From Lutraria lutraria (lineage: Eukaryota; Mollusca; Bivalvia; Venerida; Mactridae), in NCBI GenBank assembly GCA_964023205.1, contig OZ026842.1, forward strand, positions 7,540,408 through 7,604,407: a DNA stretch of 64,000 nt, in the 5' to 3' direction. The position numbers and the translations under genes were made by a program. The notes below the pieces were generated by a model. It searched no databases. It saw only the letters and a program-made list of their open reading frames with translations, and was not told where the DNA came from. Below, piece by piece: positions 24,676-37,800 of this stretch (its first letter is position 1; every line of letters starts with the position of its first letter).

Positions 24676-27600
24676 TGAAGTAATTCAACTAACAGCAATG
24701 TTTTCTATCAGCTTTATTAAATGTAATACATTGCTGCTAAAGTAAAACATATCTAAACCAACAATACTGTACTTTGCATAATCATGATTGAATTAGGTTT
24801 TTATGTTCTACCACTTCACAAAAAGTAGCACAAAAAGATGCGAATATCTATTCCAACATGTTTTAGTAGATATCTAGAGAACTAGAAAGGCTGTGTAAAT
24901 TGTAATATACCTTGTTAACATAAGATCTTATATATTCAGTTATGCCAAAACGAATGAAGCTTCGAAACTGAGATAAAGCACCAAGAAGTCTAATCTATAT
25001 GTTTATCTCATCCTCACTATAACGTATCGTTATCTTGTATACAACTTTCTCCTCATCAGCAAGGGGTGGAATCGAGGAAACAATGGTTCGGAGAGTGAAA
25101 TTCTGATAACAGTGACACGGTAATATACAATTAATGTAAGCAACATGGTATCTTGTTATTGTGAAGTCTAGTCATAATAGTACCGCAATTATTTATAGCA
25201 ATTTCCACAAATTACATTTACAATTCTTGTATTAATGAAATGTTTTTGTTTCGGCTAGACTTTAATTCTCTAACGCCTGTTGCTTATCGTCCACAACCCC
25301 ATCAGTATGGATAACAAACTTTGATCGTTTGAAATAATTAAGTTTGGTATCTCTAATTTTATCATTTGTACAGATTCTATATTTTAATTAGAAAGCACAT
25401 CTGATGCACTGATTACGACATCAAGCTCTTCACTCTGACGTGCGTGGCTTATATTTAATGACCGCTGTTTAACCTCGGATATAAGTTAATTTAATGAGAT
25501 CAGTCAAACTCCGATTAGGATTTATTAAAGTAAGATTTGATCAAAGTTCGTGCATCATCTCAAATATATTTGTGGGTAATAAATCAAAGTGGTTTGCATC
25601 CGATAATCTCCGTCGGGGTTCATAAAATGCGCAATCGCTCATAAATGTATAAAAACGATACACTGATGTAGATAATTAAGTCGATTATGTAATGCAAGTA
25701 CTTAAACATAATTGGTTCATCGCTGTTGGAATGTAGAGGAGAGCGTTGAATAGACGTATTGTGTAAATCTCACATGCGTTTAGAATCACATGTTCTCTAC
25801 TCAAGATTCAACAGTTAAACTTCCTTCGAATATAATGCCTTTTCATTTATATGTTTATAAAAAAGATGAACATTGTTTTCGCCAGGCTTTAACATCGCAC
25901 CAACAGCAATGGTCAGGTGATAACTTTACCAGCTTAAGGCCGTGGATGAACATCAGGCATCGCATGGGTAAAGTTACTGACCTTAAGTCGTGAAAGTGTT
26001 GTGTTGAATAACAAGAACCGTATATTATGTAGTTATGTAATACACGAATGCATGAGTTTTTTACAAATAAATGTACATATGTTATTATATTATGTCTTTA
26101 ACAGAATTGAAATACATGTATATGCTTCATATCATTATCATATCAAACTAATGTAAGTGCAACTTCTATATCGAAATAGAACACAATATCATGTTAAATA
26201 TAATAAAGATCCTATATTATTGTGTTTAATTTTAAAGTGATCTTCTATTTTTAGTATATTAATTGGTTTTCCATCGGGGAGGTTCCTTTAAAAGATCGAC
26301 GAGACCACGATGCACCTTTTCGCGATTTCTTTCTCGATCATTACTTATTTATAACCTTAGAAAAGAAGATTATGTAGTTGTTTGTGCAAGATTCCAAGTA
26401 TTGCAAAAAAAATATGTGGAATAATTTGATAGATTTCTGCCGACATTAAGCTCTACACTATAAACGCGTCTTGATGATTCCAATCATCACTAAAATGTGT
26501 TATGTGCCTATTAATTGATGCTAAATACTCCTATCTGTATGATTTATTACTCTTAAACTGGACGTAATTCAAATTGTTGTCATCGCATATTGTTTGGCGA
26601 ATGCCAGTTAATGAAAAGCTATCTCATTTTCCTGCTTAGCAGTGTGTGTAATGGTGAAAACGTGTTTCTCCTTTTCTTATAGTTCACGCTGGGAAATATG
26701 AAACATTTAAGATCACTGTGCTTGAATGAAAAAAAGCACTCTACTTGCAGCACTTTAATTATTAGTCGAGAAAAGAGGACGTCAGTCAGCTTAGATAAAC
26801 AACGTGCATAATGCATTATAATTTGGATGATGTCTAGTTTATAATTAACATCACATGCTTGAAACAGAAGGTAGCGTCAATTATATTTAAACTGTATAAA
26901 ACTGAATATATATAAACACCATAATAATACATTTACCAAGACGACAAATGCTTGAAAACTTGGTCAATTTATGCCACATCAACGGCAATGCAGCAACACC
27001 GCGATTGGCTCTTGGCCTGTTAATAAAAATGACATTCAATTATATTTCTTGGTGTTTTCTTGCATACTTCATGAATGGTTCAATGCAAGAAAAGATCAAG
27101 AAAAACATGCTTTCATGAATTCCTTTCGAATGAGTGTAAGCAATAACACCATGTAGCAGGGAAAAATGCATTATGTTTGTAATCCTGGTTATTAAACATT
27201 CATCTTACGAAAATTGAATTTATTTCGATCCTCAGAATTTCAAGTGGTATCTAGCACTTTATGATTAACGTACGGAACCATGTGGGTTAATGCCATTTCC
27301 CAAATAACATGACGAGCAATTTTATCGACTCGACAATATTGTTTAAAATTGTTTCATAATTATTGAATCACAGACTTGGCGTGTTTTACTGATCAATTTA
27401 TGTCCAACAAACACTCTCATATATAATGTACGAGTATACCGCACAGTTTTCACAAGTCTGTCATATTAGTATGATCTTTATTCTTTTATTCAGGAAGACA
27501 TTTCGAGTAGGTAGAATAAAACTGTACAAAATAGACCACAAATCAAGGTTCACTATCGTTGAATGCAAAAAAATCCTCCCACATATGTTTGATTCAACAC

Positions 27601-30042
27601 AACAGACACCTGTGTCAATAATAACTCTAAAATGTAAGCTACAGCAAAAAACAAAAGTTTTTACATTGGATATGAAGCAAAAAAAAAAGAATGGCGCTAC
27701 ACACACGTGATACATACTTAGTCTATATAAATCATTACATAGAAGAATGTAATTCGCCGATATAATATACACTGTATGCAATAAACACTTGAGGATTGTA
27801 TAAATATACAGCATATTAAGTAAGCCATCAAATTATGCTGCAAGACTCAAAATCTCTCTCTATATTTATATGTGGGGGTGGATATGATATAAAACAATTA
27901 GAAATAGTTCAACATATTGGCTAAGGAATTATTAAATGTAAGAAGCCTACTCAAAACGTCTTTATATATACGAAACTGTATAGCTAAATATATAGAAGTT
28001 TTGAAAAAAACTATTTTAATTGATTAGATTGTTCCTCTCTCACACAATAGAATCACTGTTAATGTTTCCTTTCAAATTTCTAGAAATATTAATGTTTGTA
28101 AGATAAAATTAAAATGCAAATTTTGAAATGCATAAATCATACGAGGTTAGTATTAAAATATAACTGTTATTGACCTTACATTATGCTTTCATGTATGCTA
28201 TTGATAATGCACATGGGTAAAAATGTAAATACACAGAATATTGCATTTTTCTGAATTTTCTTGAATAGAACTATGCGTATATATTATTCAGAAGTCAAAA
28301 AAAAAATATATATATATATTCCGATCAATAAAATTTGTTTGTTGATATATGTATTTAAATCCTGGATCCATTTAGGGTTATGTGACCTACTTTTAAAAAC
28401 AATTGTCTCAAAACTAGAGATTTTTGCAATATCTATAATCTTATTAGTTTTCTAGAATAAAAAAATTACCATGATGTTTAGAAACAAAGAACAATGACAA
28501 TCATTTGCGTAACTTCCCATTTAACATTTAATTGGAGTCTGCGAGTGTCGCCAAGTTTTCAAATATTACAGAAAAAAGAAGACACATTTCAATGAAATCT
28601 CACCACAAAAGATGCATAAACACACAGCATCAACGTGATATAAGGAAGAAACAAAAAGGTCACCATATTTTGGCAGCAAAACCCAGTTAATCCCTATTTT
28701 GTTTTACGTTTTTTCCCAAAAGCTTCTGAATTAAAATAAAGAATCTTCAGTAATAAATAAATGCATAGCAATAATAGCATTATTTTATACCATAAACACT
28801 TTATGAGTAGCACTGAACAGGTACATGAATAAGTACAATAATATGGATATACAACCTCTGCATACGAAGCTCACTAAAATAATGCATAATTTATTCAAAC
28901 ATTGGACCAGTTGTAATTCGGTGGTCTACTGATAACGTGCTTGGGTCCTTTATTTCAGTGATGCTTTTGCAGGGTCCGCATCCCAACCATCGGACCCAGT
29001 ACTGCGTTTAGATGAAATAATTGACATAAGAGTGAGGAAATAAATGCCAAGTCCCTCGTTACGTCTCGCCCGTCGCTCATGGGCAGCTCTGTTATACATG
29101 CATACAACATAATAGATAAATAACAATCAAACACTTTGTAGAGGCATCTTGATTGACGCAAAAAGACTAAACAAACATTAAGAACATTATTATAACAAGA
29201 TGTAGTCATGACAAGCATGCATTCATCATGCACTAAAGACAACAGTATACAGACGAATGTGGCGGATCCATGTCTTCAGTGCAGTGACGTTAATCACGTA
29301 TATTGGATCAGAGAGACAGTCAAGGAGCGTCAGACTAAACTCTTTTAGATGAAATATCTTCAATTCTATACACAAGTAGTTATTCAACAGAAATGCATTT
29401 TTTTACCATTCCGTGAGAAATAAAAAGAAAATACTCAGAGTTCTGCTCTTAATGGACAAATCAATATATTTACCGCTATCGGACTTAATGGTAAAGTAAT
29501 TCTCTGGACGGATTAAGGCATACCGAATCACGACAAAGCAAGCGCATATCTCCGGGGAAACTTGAAACAAACGATGGCGATCAGTGAAGATTAAGTTGAT
29601 GATACAAAATGCAAAAAAATACTTTGTAGCTAATAATGATGTCCGTCAGATTCATCCGCGTTAATTACAGTGTTTTCTGTACTTGGAAAATGTCCAAGAT
29701 ATGCCTTTCAGATAACGCGATCATATTAGAAAGCTTCGAAGATGTGTTACTCCGAGTTTTAGTATAAGAACGCTGTCGGTGAATTAGAATTTTATGTAGT
29801 CGATTCAATTGAGCTGGATGTTGTGGGGTTATTGATTAAAGTGAGTATAACGTGATTATAATACACTTCTGGTAATTGAATTAGCCCGTACCGAAACAAA
29901 TGTGGACTTTCTCAGGGAGGCACAAATATAATTCATTTGTTATAACGATACACTGGCACGATATGATGTCTTGAACGATGTAAATGAACATACCGATTTG
30001 TAACATTCAATGTGTTTGCATCCACTGGCGGCCTCTTGTCCC
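24676..30042. other. Gene desert, nothing recognised
   Basis: Overlapping open frames at 27426-27814 on opposite strands and one at 28955-29242 (minus) show no family similarity. Simple AT runs occur near 28.3 kb. Confidence 0.6.
28300..28320. repeat. Poly-A / AT dinucleotide run
   Basis: A run of A is followed by alternating TA repeats. It is ordinary simple sequence in an AT-rich background. Confidence 0.8.
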
Positions 30043-30167
30043 TAAACAACAATAACAAGAAAAAGAACATACAAAGAAAAACAACACAAAAAATCAAAAA
30101 CAACATAAAACAGATAAATCAACACTAGCAAAAACAACACAATAAGAAGCACAACAACAACATTAGA
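30043..30167. repeat. A/C-rich low-complexity tract
   Basis: About 125 bases are almost free of T and G on the plus strand, built from AAC, ACA and AAA steps (for example AACAACAATAACAAG and ACAACAACAAC). The strand asymmetry is strong and starts abruptly after 'CCTCTTGTCCCTA'. It could be a decayed AAC microsatellite or an expanded retroposon tail. Confidence 0.75.
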
Positions 30168-33100
30168 AACAGTCATCATGGCTGTCTTAATCTATCTTAT
30201 CACTTTTATGTTTTGATATCAGCTTATATTATAACTGTCACATTGGAGAGGTTATATACGTGAAACCGATAGAAGTAATCACTAACATATTAGACGATGC
30301 AGCCGAAGTAGCAGAAACGAAATGAATATTTGTTCCCAAATGTATCAGTAACGAATCTGTCACACTGTATTTACATCTATTCCTTGTAGTCATAACGATA
30401 TGTAAGATTTAAACTTCAGCTGCATCGCTTCGAAATACTGCAGCATAAACACTAAATACAGATTTATGAAATCTGGCAACGGGTGGTAATCACGTTATCA
30501 CGTGGGTCGTTAGACAAATCTACCTAATCACGTGATTAAACAAACACGGGAATAGAACAATCGCGTACATTTGTTACTTACTGATCGAAAGTAATTATAG
30601 TTCTCCCGAGAGACATGTAGCGGGGTCGAATGAGATAAAATGTATTTGATTGGATTTCAAGATAAATCGGAATACAACTTGAAATAATGTACATGAAAAG
30701 ATACGCATTATTTTGGAATATATAAGTAATGTGTTGTAGGAACCTAGGGTGTGTTTTTCCTAGAAATTTAATAGTGATGCTTCTGCAACTATGTTCGTAT
30801 GTGATGTGAAAATATGTTTATGAATAAGACATGTATAAAAGTTACATTAATCTTCATCAAAATATTTTTGTCATCGTCATATTCATTGACTGCTTCACAA
30901 AAGCCAGACTGAGTGTCATTTGGCGACTTGACCAGTTTTAATGTTTGGATTTATATTATGACCAATGGCATCGCAGTTTGTTTCCAATTTGTCCATCGGT
31001 TTGATTTATTAAACCATATTGTCCATTGAATTACAGGTTTAACAATCGGATCATTTATTAGCGTTAGTTTTAGGCGGGAACACACACTATCGTCAAAACA
31101 CAAATCCGAACATTAATACACTACTTAACGATTGATGAAAGCCCCGTGTGAAAACCTAGGTAGACCGGCCGACCTTCAGTGAGATAGCTTTACAGCTTTC
31201 TCACAAGACATAAGTCACAATTTTAGTCCATATGTATTACAAAAACAGTAATTTATTTGCAATAATAACTTATTGCTTGACTTAATGCTAAAAAGGGCGA
31301 TGGTGTACAATGCAAGATGCTGTCTACTTCGAACAATTTACCTACGTTAATAAAGTAATATCGAAGTCGTGTTTTTCATGAAATTACTGGTTACGATTGA
31401 ATCGCCAGACGTTAAGACGCTGCGAAAACAATATCGGGATTTAAGAAGAACATAATCCAGTTCTGACAGACAAAAAATTAAGTTAAATTTAAGCTGGAAT
31501 TCGATCATCCTAAGAAATTTGAGATCGGTCTGTGTCAAAAACCTTAATAAAACAATGGCTGTCAATATTTCCCAAGTTTGAATTTCACTTGTGACGCTAA
31601 CAAAAAAGTAAACATAATTAAACATAGCCTCTGAACGTTTTGAACATTTCTTCAACGATTCAAATATGTACATAAAAACGCATGCCTTTTTTGACTGACG
31701 CAATCTTAAATCACTTGTGGAAGGAAGCTAAAACACAAACACAAACAGAAATTACACATTTGTGCAACATTTTGATTGTACCGTCAGACAGCATCCAGCC
31801 ACGCATCTATTAACCGAAAATTCTGAATCGAGGCATTTTGCTGGTAGTAATATTATGCAGTAGAAATTATAAAAGTATTTATTACCATTGCTTGGTGGTC
31901 ATTGCAATGCTTGATAGAAAATTTGGATCACATTTGGAGATACCTTATCATTTGAATGCACATTGAATGCAAAAGAGTTTGATCTTAGACTGAATGTTTT
32001 GTCTTTTCATAACTCTTCTATGTCCCTCTTATATCATCTATAATTGACTTAATCGCATTATATGCACAAATAAATTTCAACAACAATATATCTTAAAAGT
32101 GTTTTCTAGTTCTTCAATGTTTTTATGTGGCTCCATCAAATTGTATTATTGTTTACTGCAGAGCACAGTTGTGCTTATCAAACATTGTATTGCTTTATAA
32201 TAACCAAATATCGAATGGGATTTTCCAATACACAGTGTGTATAATTTAATTCCGACAACGCTGCGATTTGAACTGTAGAATATGTGCTGTATTAAACAAA
32301 AGAAACAAAATATGTCTTAACAATTTGGGACAAATATTTATTCGTTTCCAAGATAACATTTCAGAAATCAGAGAATCTTTGTCACCATAAAACTACCATT
32401 TTAGGCTCGCAAAATTAATTTAGAACACACATTGTGAGCAATATATTATAGTTTTTATCCCCAAAAGAACGAAGTTATATAACGGGGAATAGAATATTGA
32501 TTGAAGTCTCTATGATAGATACTGTTGTTTAATACGACATTTATTTCTATGTTTATGTATCTTTCCAGTATTACTCAAACAACTTACAATATTACTATTC
32601 GCATCAACAGCATGTTAGTCCAAGGGCCAGTGCCACGTTTAACGATAGTTTAATATATCGAGAATTAAATCGATAGATCTCACGTCATTGGCCCGAAGAT
32701 AGAAACTATGTCGCTTTTTATTTTATTTTGAATAAACCTGCTTATTATGATTTATGGAATTATGATTCCTGTCTTATACAGGCTACAAACTAAAGACTGC
32801 AACAAATAATTTTGAAAAGTTCAGAGAAATTTAAAGACAATTTGGTCCCATATTTCAAATTGAAATCATGAATATTTATACGGGGAACATATAAAAGCAC
32901 ATAACATTGTTATTACTTGTTGATTTATATGCGTTGAGTATGGTTGCAGTTCAAACACGTCAGCAAGAAATAAGAATTGAACGCAAGTTGAACAATAAAA
33001 ACAATTAATATACAAGGCAAGCATTGTATGTTAAATATACAATGCAATGTTGTCAAGACGCATGCGTGTCAAAACTACTTAAATGGAAGTAGTGGAAACA

Positions 33101-34600
33101 AAATTGTTTGTATTTTGTCGGACATAATTGGACACCGGGTCTCTAATGCCACAATCGACAATTGTCAATCTATTTTTTTTCCTTAACGGAACTCACGTCT
33201 CAGTCAGACTGTTTTTGTGTGCAGGGTTTGGAGAAAATCTGACGGTTTAATAACTATTCTTACTTTTATTACAAAATATTTGCACAAGCGAAATGTATTT
33301 TCTTTTTCGTAATTCAACAATGGTATGTGTTCAGATATAGATTTTGAGTTAAATAGTTTGCAACAATTGTCCACCTAAGGTCATTCTCAAAACATTTTGA
33401 ATTGCAGTAACGCGACCGACTAATTCAAAACGTCACTTTGACCCTAACATATTTCAGCTCATTCGAATGTTTTTAAATTCTGGATTTCCATTTTCAGTAC
33501 AGACATATAACGTAAACAAGCATATCTACTTTCCCATCTAATTACCCCAAAACCAGTATGTTTAAAGGAAGGCCGCATTTTTTTTATTATCATTGATTTA
33601 AAAACAGATATTGTGAATACATGGAATTCTTGTGCAAAACAGCCTAATTCTTCAACAAGGATAAGTATACATGATAACGTGTTATCTTATTCGTTTGTTC
33701 GTAACATAACAGAACACACAGACATTCTTGTACTTTTATGTTGTAACATTTCTATTCAATAACATCAAAGTAAACCGGTAGATATTAATAAAACTCATAA
33801 GGGGCTCAGGTACCTAGTAATTCGTGTTTATCACCATGTCGCTGGAAGACAGAATGTCTCAGAGGAAATATATAACCATACACGGTCATAGATGAGACAG
33901 TAGGTGTTTGGATGTTATACAGCAGGTCGCAATGTCATCTCTTTCTCCCTCTGAACGAAATCATTATTCAGTCTCGGACAGAAAAAGTGTGAAAGCATAG
34001 CGTGTAGCAACGATTCCGCGAGTTTCTATGTTGTGCTTTGAACAGTAATTTAGACGGCTTAGTCGCGATAAAAGATATATATCTAAAGTTATGTGTCTAA
34101 GCCAGCGTCATACATAGTCCTTTAGCTCGTGAGTGGATACATTGGTTTTCCCATTTTATTGCCAATATTTGAAATTGAAATTGTTATTGGGCATGGGAAA
34201 TATGTCAATTTAGACACTTCCAATGCTGAAGCAGGCATCCAACCGTATGTAACTTTTTAAATATGTGTTTAGTGTATGTGTACCATATTTTATAAGTACC
34301 ATGGCTAAAACTTGACAAACGGAGCAGTGGTTTCTTTGGGGCTTATCAAATTGTTTACAATCACACATATACTTTTAGAGGAGATTTAAACATACGTGGA
34401 AGATTCGTTACCATTTTCTTATTTTTATGTTACCAAAACCCAGCTATGATTCCATCTAAATACAGTTGCCTTTGCTTTAGGTAATATATTTTTAATGCAA
34501 TGATTGATTTGTATACAATCGTTCATACATAGTGTATTGTAAAACAAATTTGTCAGGATACTAATTCCAAGGAAACACAATATTATGAACAGGCTGTAAT
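30168..34600. other. Gene desert, nothing recognised beyond the E-box pair
   Basis: The 118-codon minus-strand frame at 31347-31703 has no recognisable domain and no clear splice signals. The paired CACGTG sites at 30.5 kb are listed separately. Confidence 0.6.
30499..30538. promoter_or_regulatory. Two CACGTG E-boxes 30 bp apart, one in a 14-bp palindrome
   Basis: CACGTG occurs at 30499-30504 and 30529-30534, starts exactly 30 bp apart. The second is the centre of a perfect 14-bp palindrome, TAATCACGTGATTA (30525-30538). CACGTG is the core site for bHLH factors such as the Myc/Max, USF and CLOCK families. Occupancy cannot be judged from sequence. Confidence 0.3.
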
Positions 34601-34811
34601 TTAGTATGACATGTTTTTATAGTTAACGTAAAAATGATCAAGAAATGTTGGATTAATTCATTGACTTTTAAATTAGTATGATATGTTTTTATAGTTAACG
34701 TAAAAATGATCGAGAAATTTTGGATTAATTCATTGACTTTTGAATTAGTATAATATGTTTTTATAGTTAACGCAAAAATGACCAAAAACCTTTGGATTAA
34801 TTCATTGACTT
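34601..34811. repeat. Three tandem copies of a 72-bp unit
   Basis: Units start at 34601, 34673 and 34745. Each contains TTAGTATGA/TAATATGTTTTTATAG, GTTAACG and TTGGATTAATTCATTGACTT. Neighbouring units differ by a few substitutions and the third is slightly truncated. Because 72 is a multiple of three, the minus strand keeps an open frame of 93 codons with the repeated peptide VNELIQ-FLIIFTLTIKT. There is no Kozak-like start, no family match and no flanking exon signal, so I call it a minisatellite. Confidence 0.85.
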
Positions 34812-37800
34812 CGATATGAAATAACATGTTTTCTTTGTACATTAATATTCACTTTTATACAGCATTTCCTCTTCATATCAGAATACTCATAATATCCTGA
34901 AATTGGATCGAAGTTAAATATCGCAACGTCAGATATTTTGTGTAAACAAACAATAAACGTTTCTTTGTTATGGGTTTCTATTATGAATTCTTGTAAATAT
35001 GACTGAAGATAAATTTTATGGGATTCGGGGTAAAATTGTGTGTGCATCTCATTTTGTTCTCGCGGCGAGAACTGAAGTAAATTTCGGGACTTCGTTTGAT
35101 CTTATTTCCACAAACTGATTATTTTATACTTGATCGATCACATTCCAACAAAGGACAAACCGTGCATATCTCGTGAAAAAAAACCGTGAAATATGCGTAT
35201 CTATTTCATATCAGGCGATCATTCCTTGAAACGCAGCATTCATTTATCATTGTTGTCCAAAATGATTAATGAGTCCTGTGAGTGGTAGACTATAATTATC
35301 AACTAAGCAGAATATTATTCCATATTATGATAAAATACAATAACTTATCAGACATATAAACTGGAATATAATTTCAAGCGTCAATATGAAACCACATTGA
35401 TTAAAACATTGATACAACAAAATGCAATTTATATCGTTAATTAAGTTAGAACATACATTTATCTTAATATGTGTCTATGTCAATTATTTGCAATGCATCT
35501 ATAATTTTATTCCGACCGCGTGTTTGATAAATAAATCATCAAGTATATACATTTGATACGTGCAATAACAAAAATGTCCATGTATTCTAATGTCGCCCCC
35601 TTATCAAACGCAAAGTTGTGTCTTTCGAAAAACGAAGACACAAACCATATGTTTACAAAATACAAAATAATTTCATATATGGAGAATCGGGAAGATGTCC
35701 ACTTAAGAATAACTGTTTATACCATGTTTTTCGTTATCGGTTTAAATTTGTTAATTCAACACATAATATATAAGTTCATACTAAATTAGTTTATGATATG
35801 ATGATTCGTTATCCAGGTCGAAATCCAAAAACAATTAACTGGGCCTCTATAGTTAAACAAATCTTAGAAAGTTACGGTTTTACCACGTAACGTATGGTGT
35901 TTTCAGGGTGTTGATGTCGTACACTATTATTTTAATATCTTAAAACAACAAAAAAGAGATAAGTTCATACAGCAATGACAAGGTGAGATGGACACATCCT
36001 CTAGAACTTTATAAATTATTTTCGGATTTAAGCAATATCTTGACAACATTTCCACGCCAAAATTTCATTTGTCTTTATCTAGATGTTTTACATCCAAGCA
36101 TCGATTGTAAAAAGAAATGGGAAGGTGGCATAAACCAAGTAAATAATTGCGAAAGTTAATGTAAAATATGCTAACTCACTAGATGATGAATTTCATTTTA
36201 TTTTGTTTATCTTAGTTTATTTTTAAAAGCTCAGAAGAATCTCAGAATAAGACAAACTGTACTTTATGAATAAACATATTCTCATAATTCTCTTTCACTG
36301 TACTGTATTGTTCTTGTTTTTCCTTTATTGCATTTAATTTAGTACTCTGAGAAACTCAACTTCTTAATTGGTTCAACTTTTGAAATTCATTTCGTTTTTT
36401 CATGACACGTGTTTTTTTTAATTTGAATTGATGTATATGTTTACATTATGTATATAATAATTAACATTAATACAGATATCTTAACTGAACTTAAAATACA
36501 TATGCATTATTTACATGTAATTAATTGCTTATATATATACACACACATGAATAATTACACAATTATGCTATAATATACATGTACGTTCTTGATATTATGA
36601 TCAAAGGCAAATATGCGTTTTTGGGAAAAACATCACATCTTTGTTTTGGCAATACATGTATATTATTACAAACTTCGTAAACAAACACTCACACTCCACT
36701 CATAACAAACGGGTGATTAATTAGTCATACGTTTATCTCTCATTAATACTTAGACTATATTTTATTTTAAAGAACGCATTAAACTTGGCAAAACAAAATT
36801 AATGTAGAGATGTAGCTTCTCGTTTGCGGCTTAGTATATATGCATTGTTCGTTGCGCTCAATATCACTCGTTTCATGATTTTGAGATGGATAATACAACC
36901 GACAGAACTCACAAATAATATAACAAAAAAATCTCCTAGAAAATATGAAGCGATATGAAGTCACAAGAGGTCTGCTGTGGTTTCATGACATAAACAAAGT
37001 TTCATAAAATACGTTGTGGCAACTTGAAGGCTGAAATCTATCACTTTTAATTTAAGGTTCAACATTTCATTACAATCGACATCCCATAAGAAAGAACAAA
37101 AAACGTTGTTTATGAAACATGCAATTCCACTGGGTCGCGTACCATTTCTAAACAATTAACGAAATAAAAAACACCATATGCTTGTTCACTAGATGTCTGC
37201 TTGAATTTCCTTGCCAAGTGAACGAACTTTAGAGCATTGTATTTTCAAATACAAATAACCGTTCCATGAAATGCCGGAATTCTTACACCAAGTGACAAAT
37301 ATAGCATTGCATGTGATCCAATGAATTATGAACATTGCTTGGAATACATTTATACGTTGATACCTATAGCTGTAACAGATAAGAGAAACCTCTTGTAACA
37401 AATAGAATCTTCTGATCTCAAGTAGAGTATACTAAGCTAGGCGTACTTAGACAGTTCGTATGTTCATACTTAGTCCTACAATATCTAAATACAATTATAC
37501 AATTGACATATTGGCGCCATACGATTAGAACTTTTCATAGGGATGAAGTTAAATGTCTGGGTGCTGGAATGTTATGTGTCAAAAATCAATAGAAACTATT
37601 GAAAAAATCAGCAATTTGTATCTTTGAACATTTATATGACGGGAACTCTTCTCAGTCTAGTATTTTGTAATTACAGGATTTGCCTTTGGTGTGTTTAGTT
37701 TTAAACAAACTATTAAAAATGTTGATAACAGAAAAATGTAATTAAGTGAACATCACTCATAATTTGAATTGTTTAAGTTGTTCTCTTTGGTGTCTGTATT

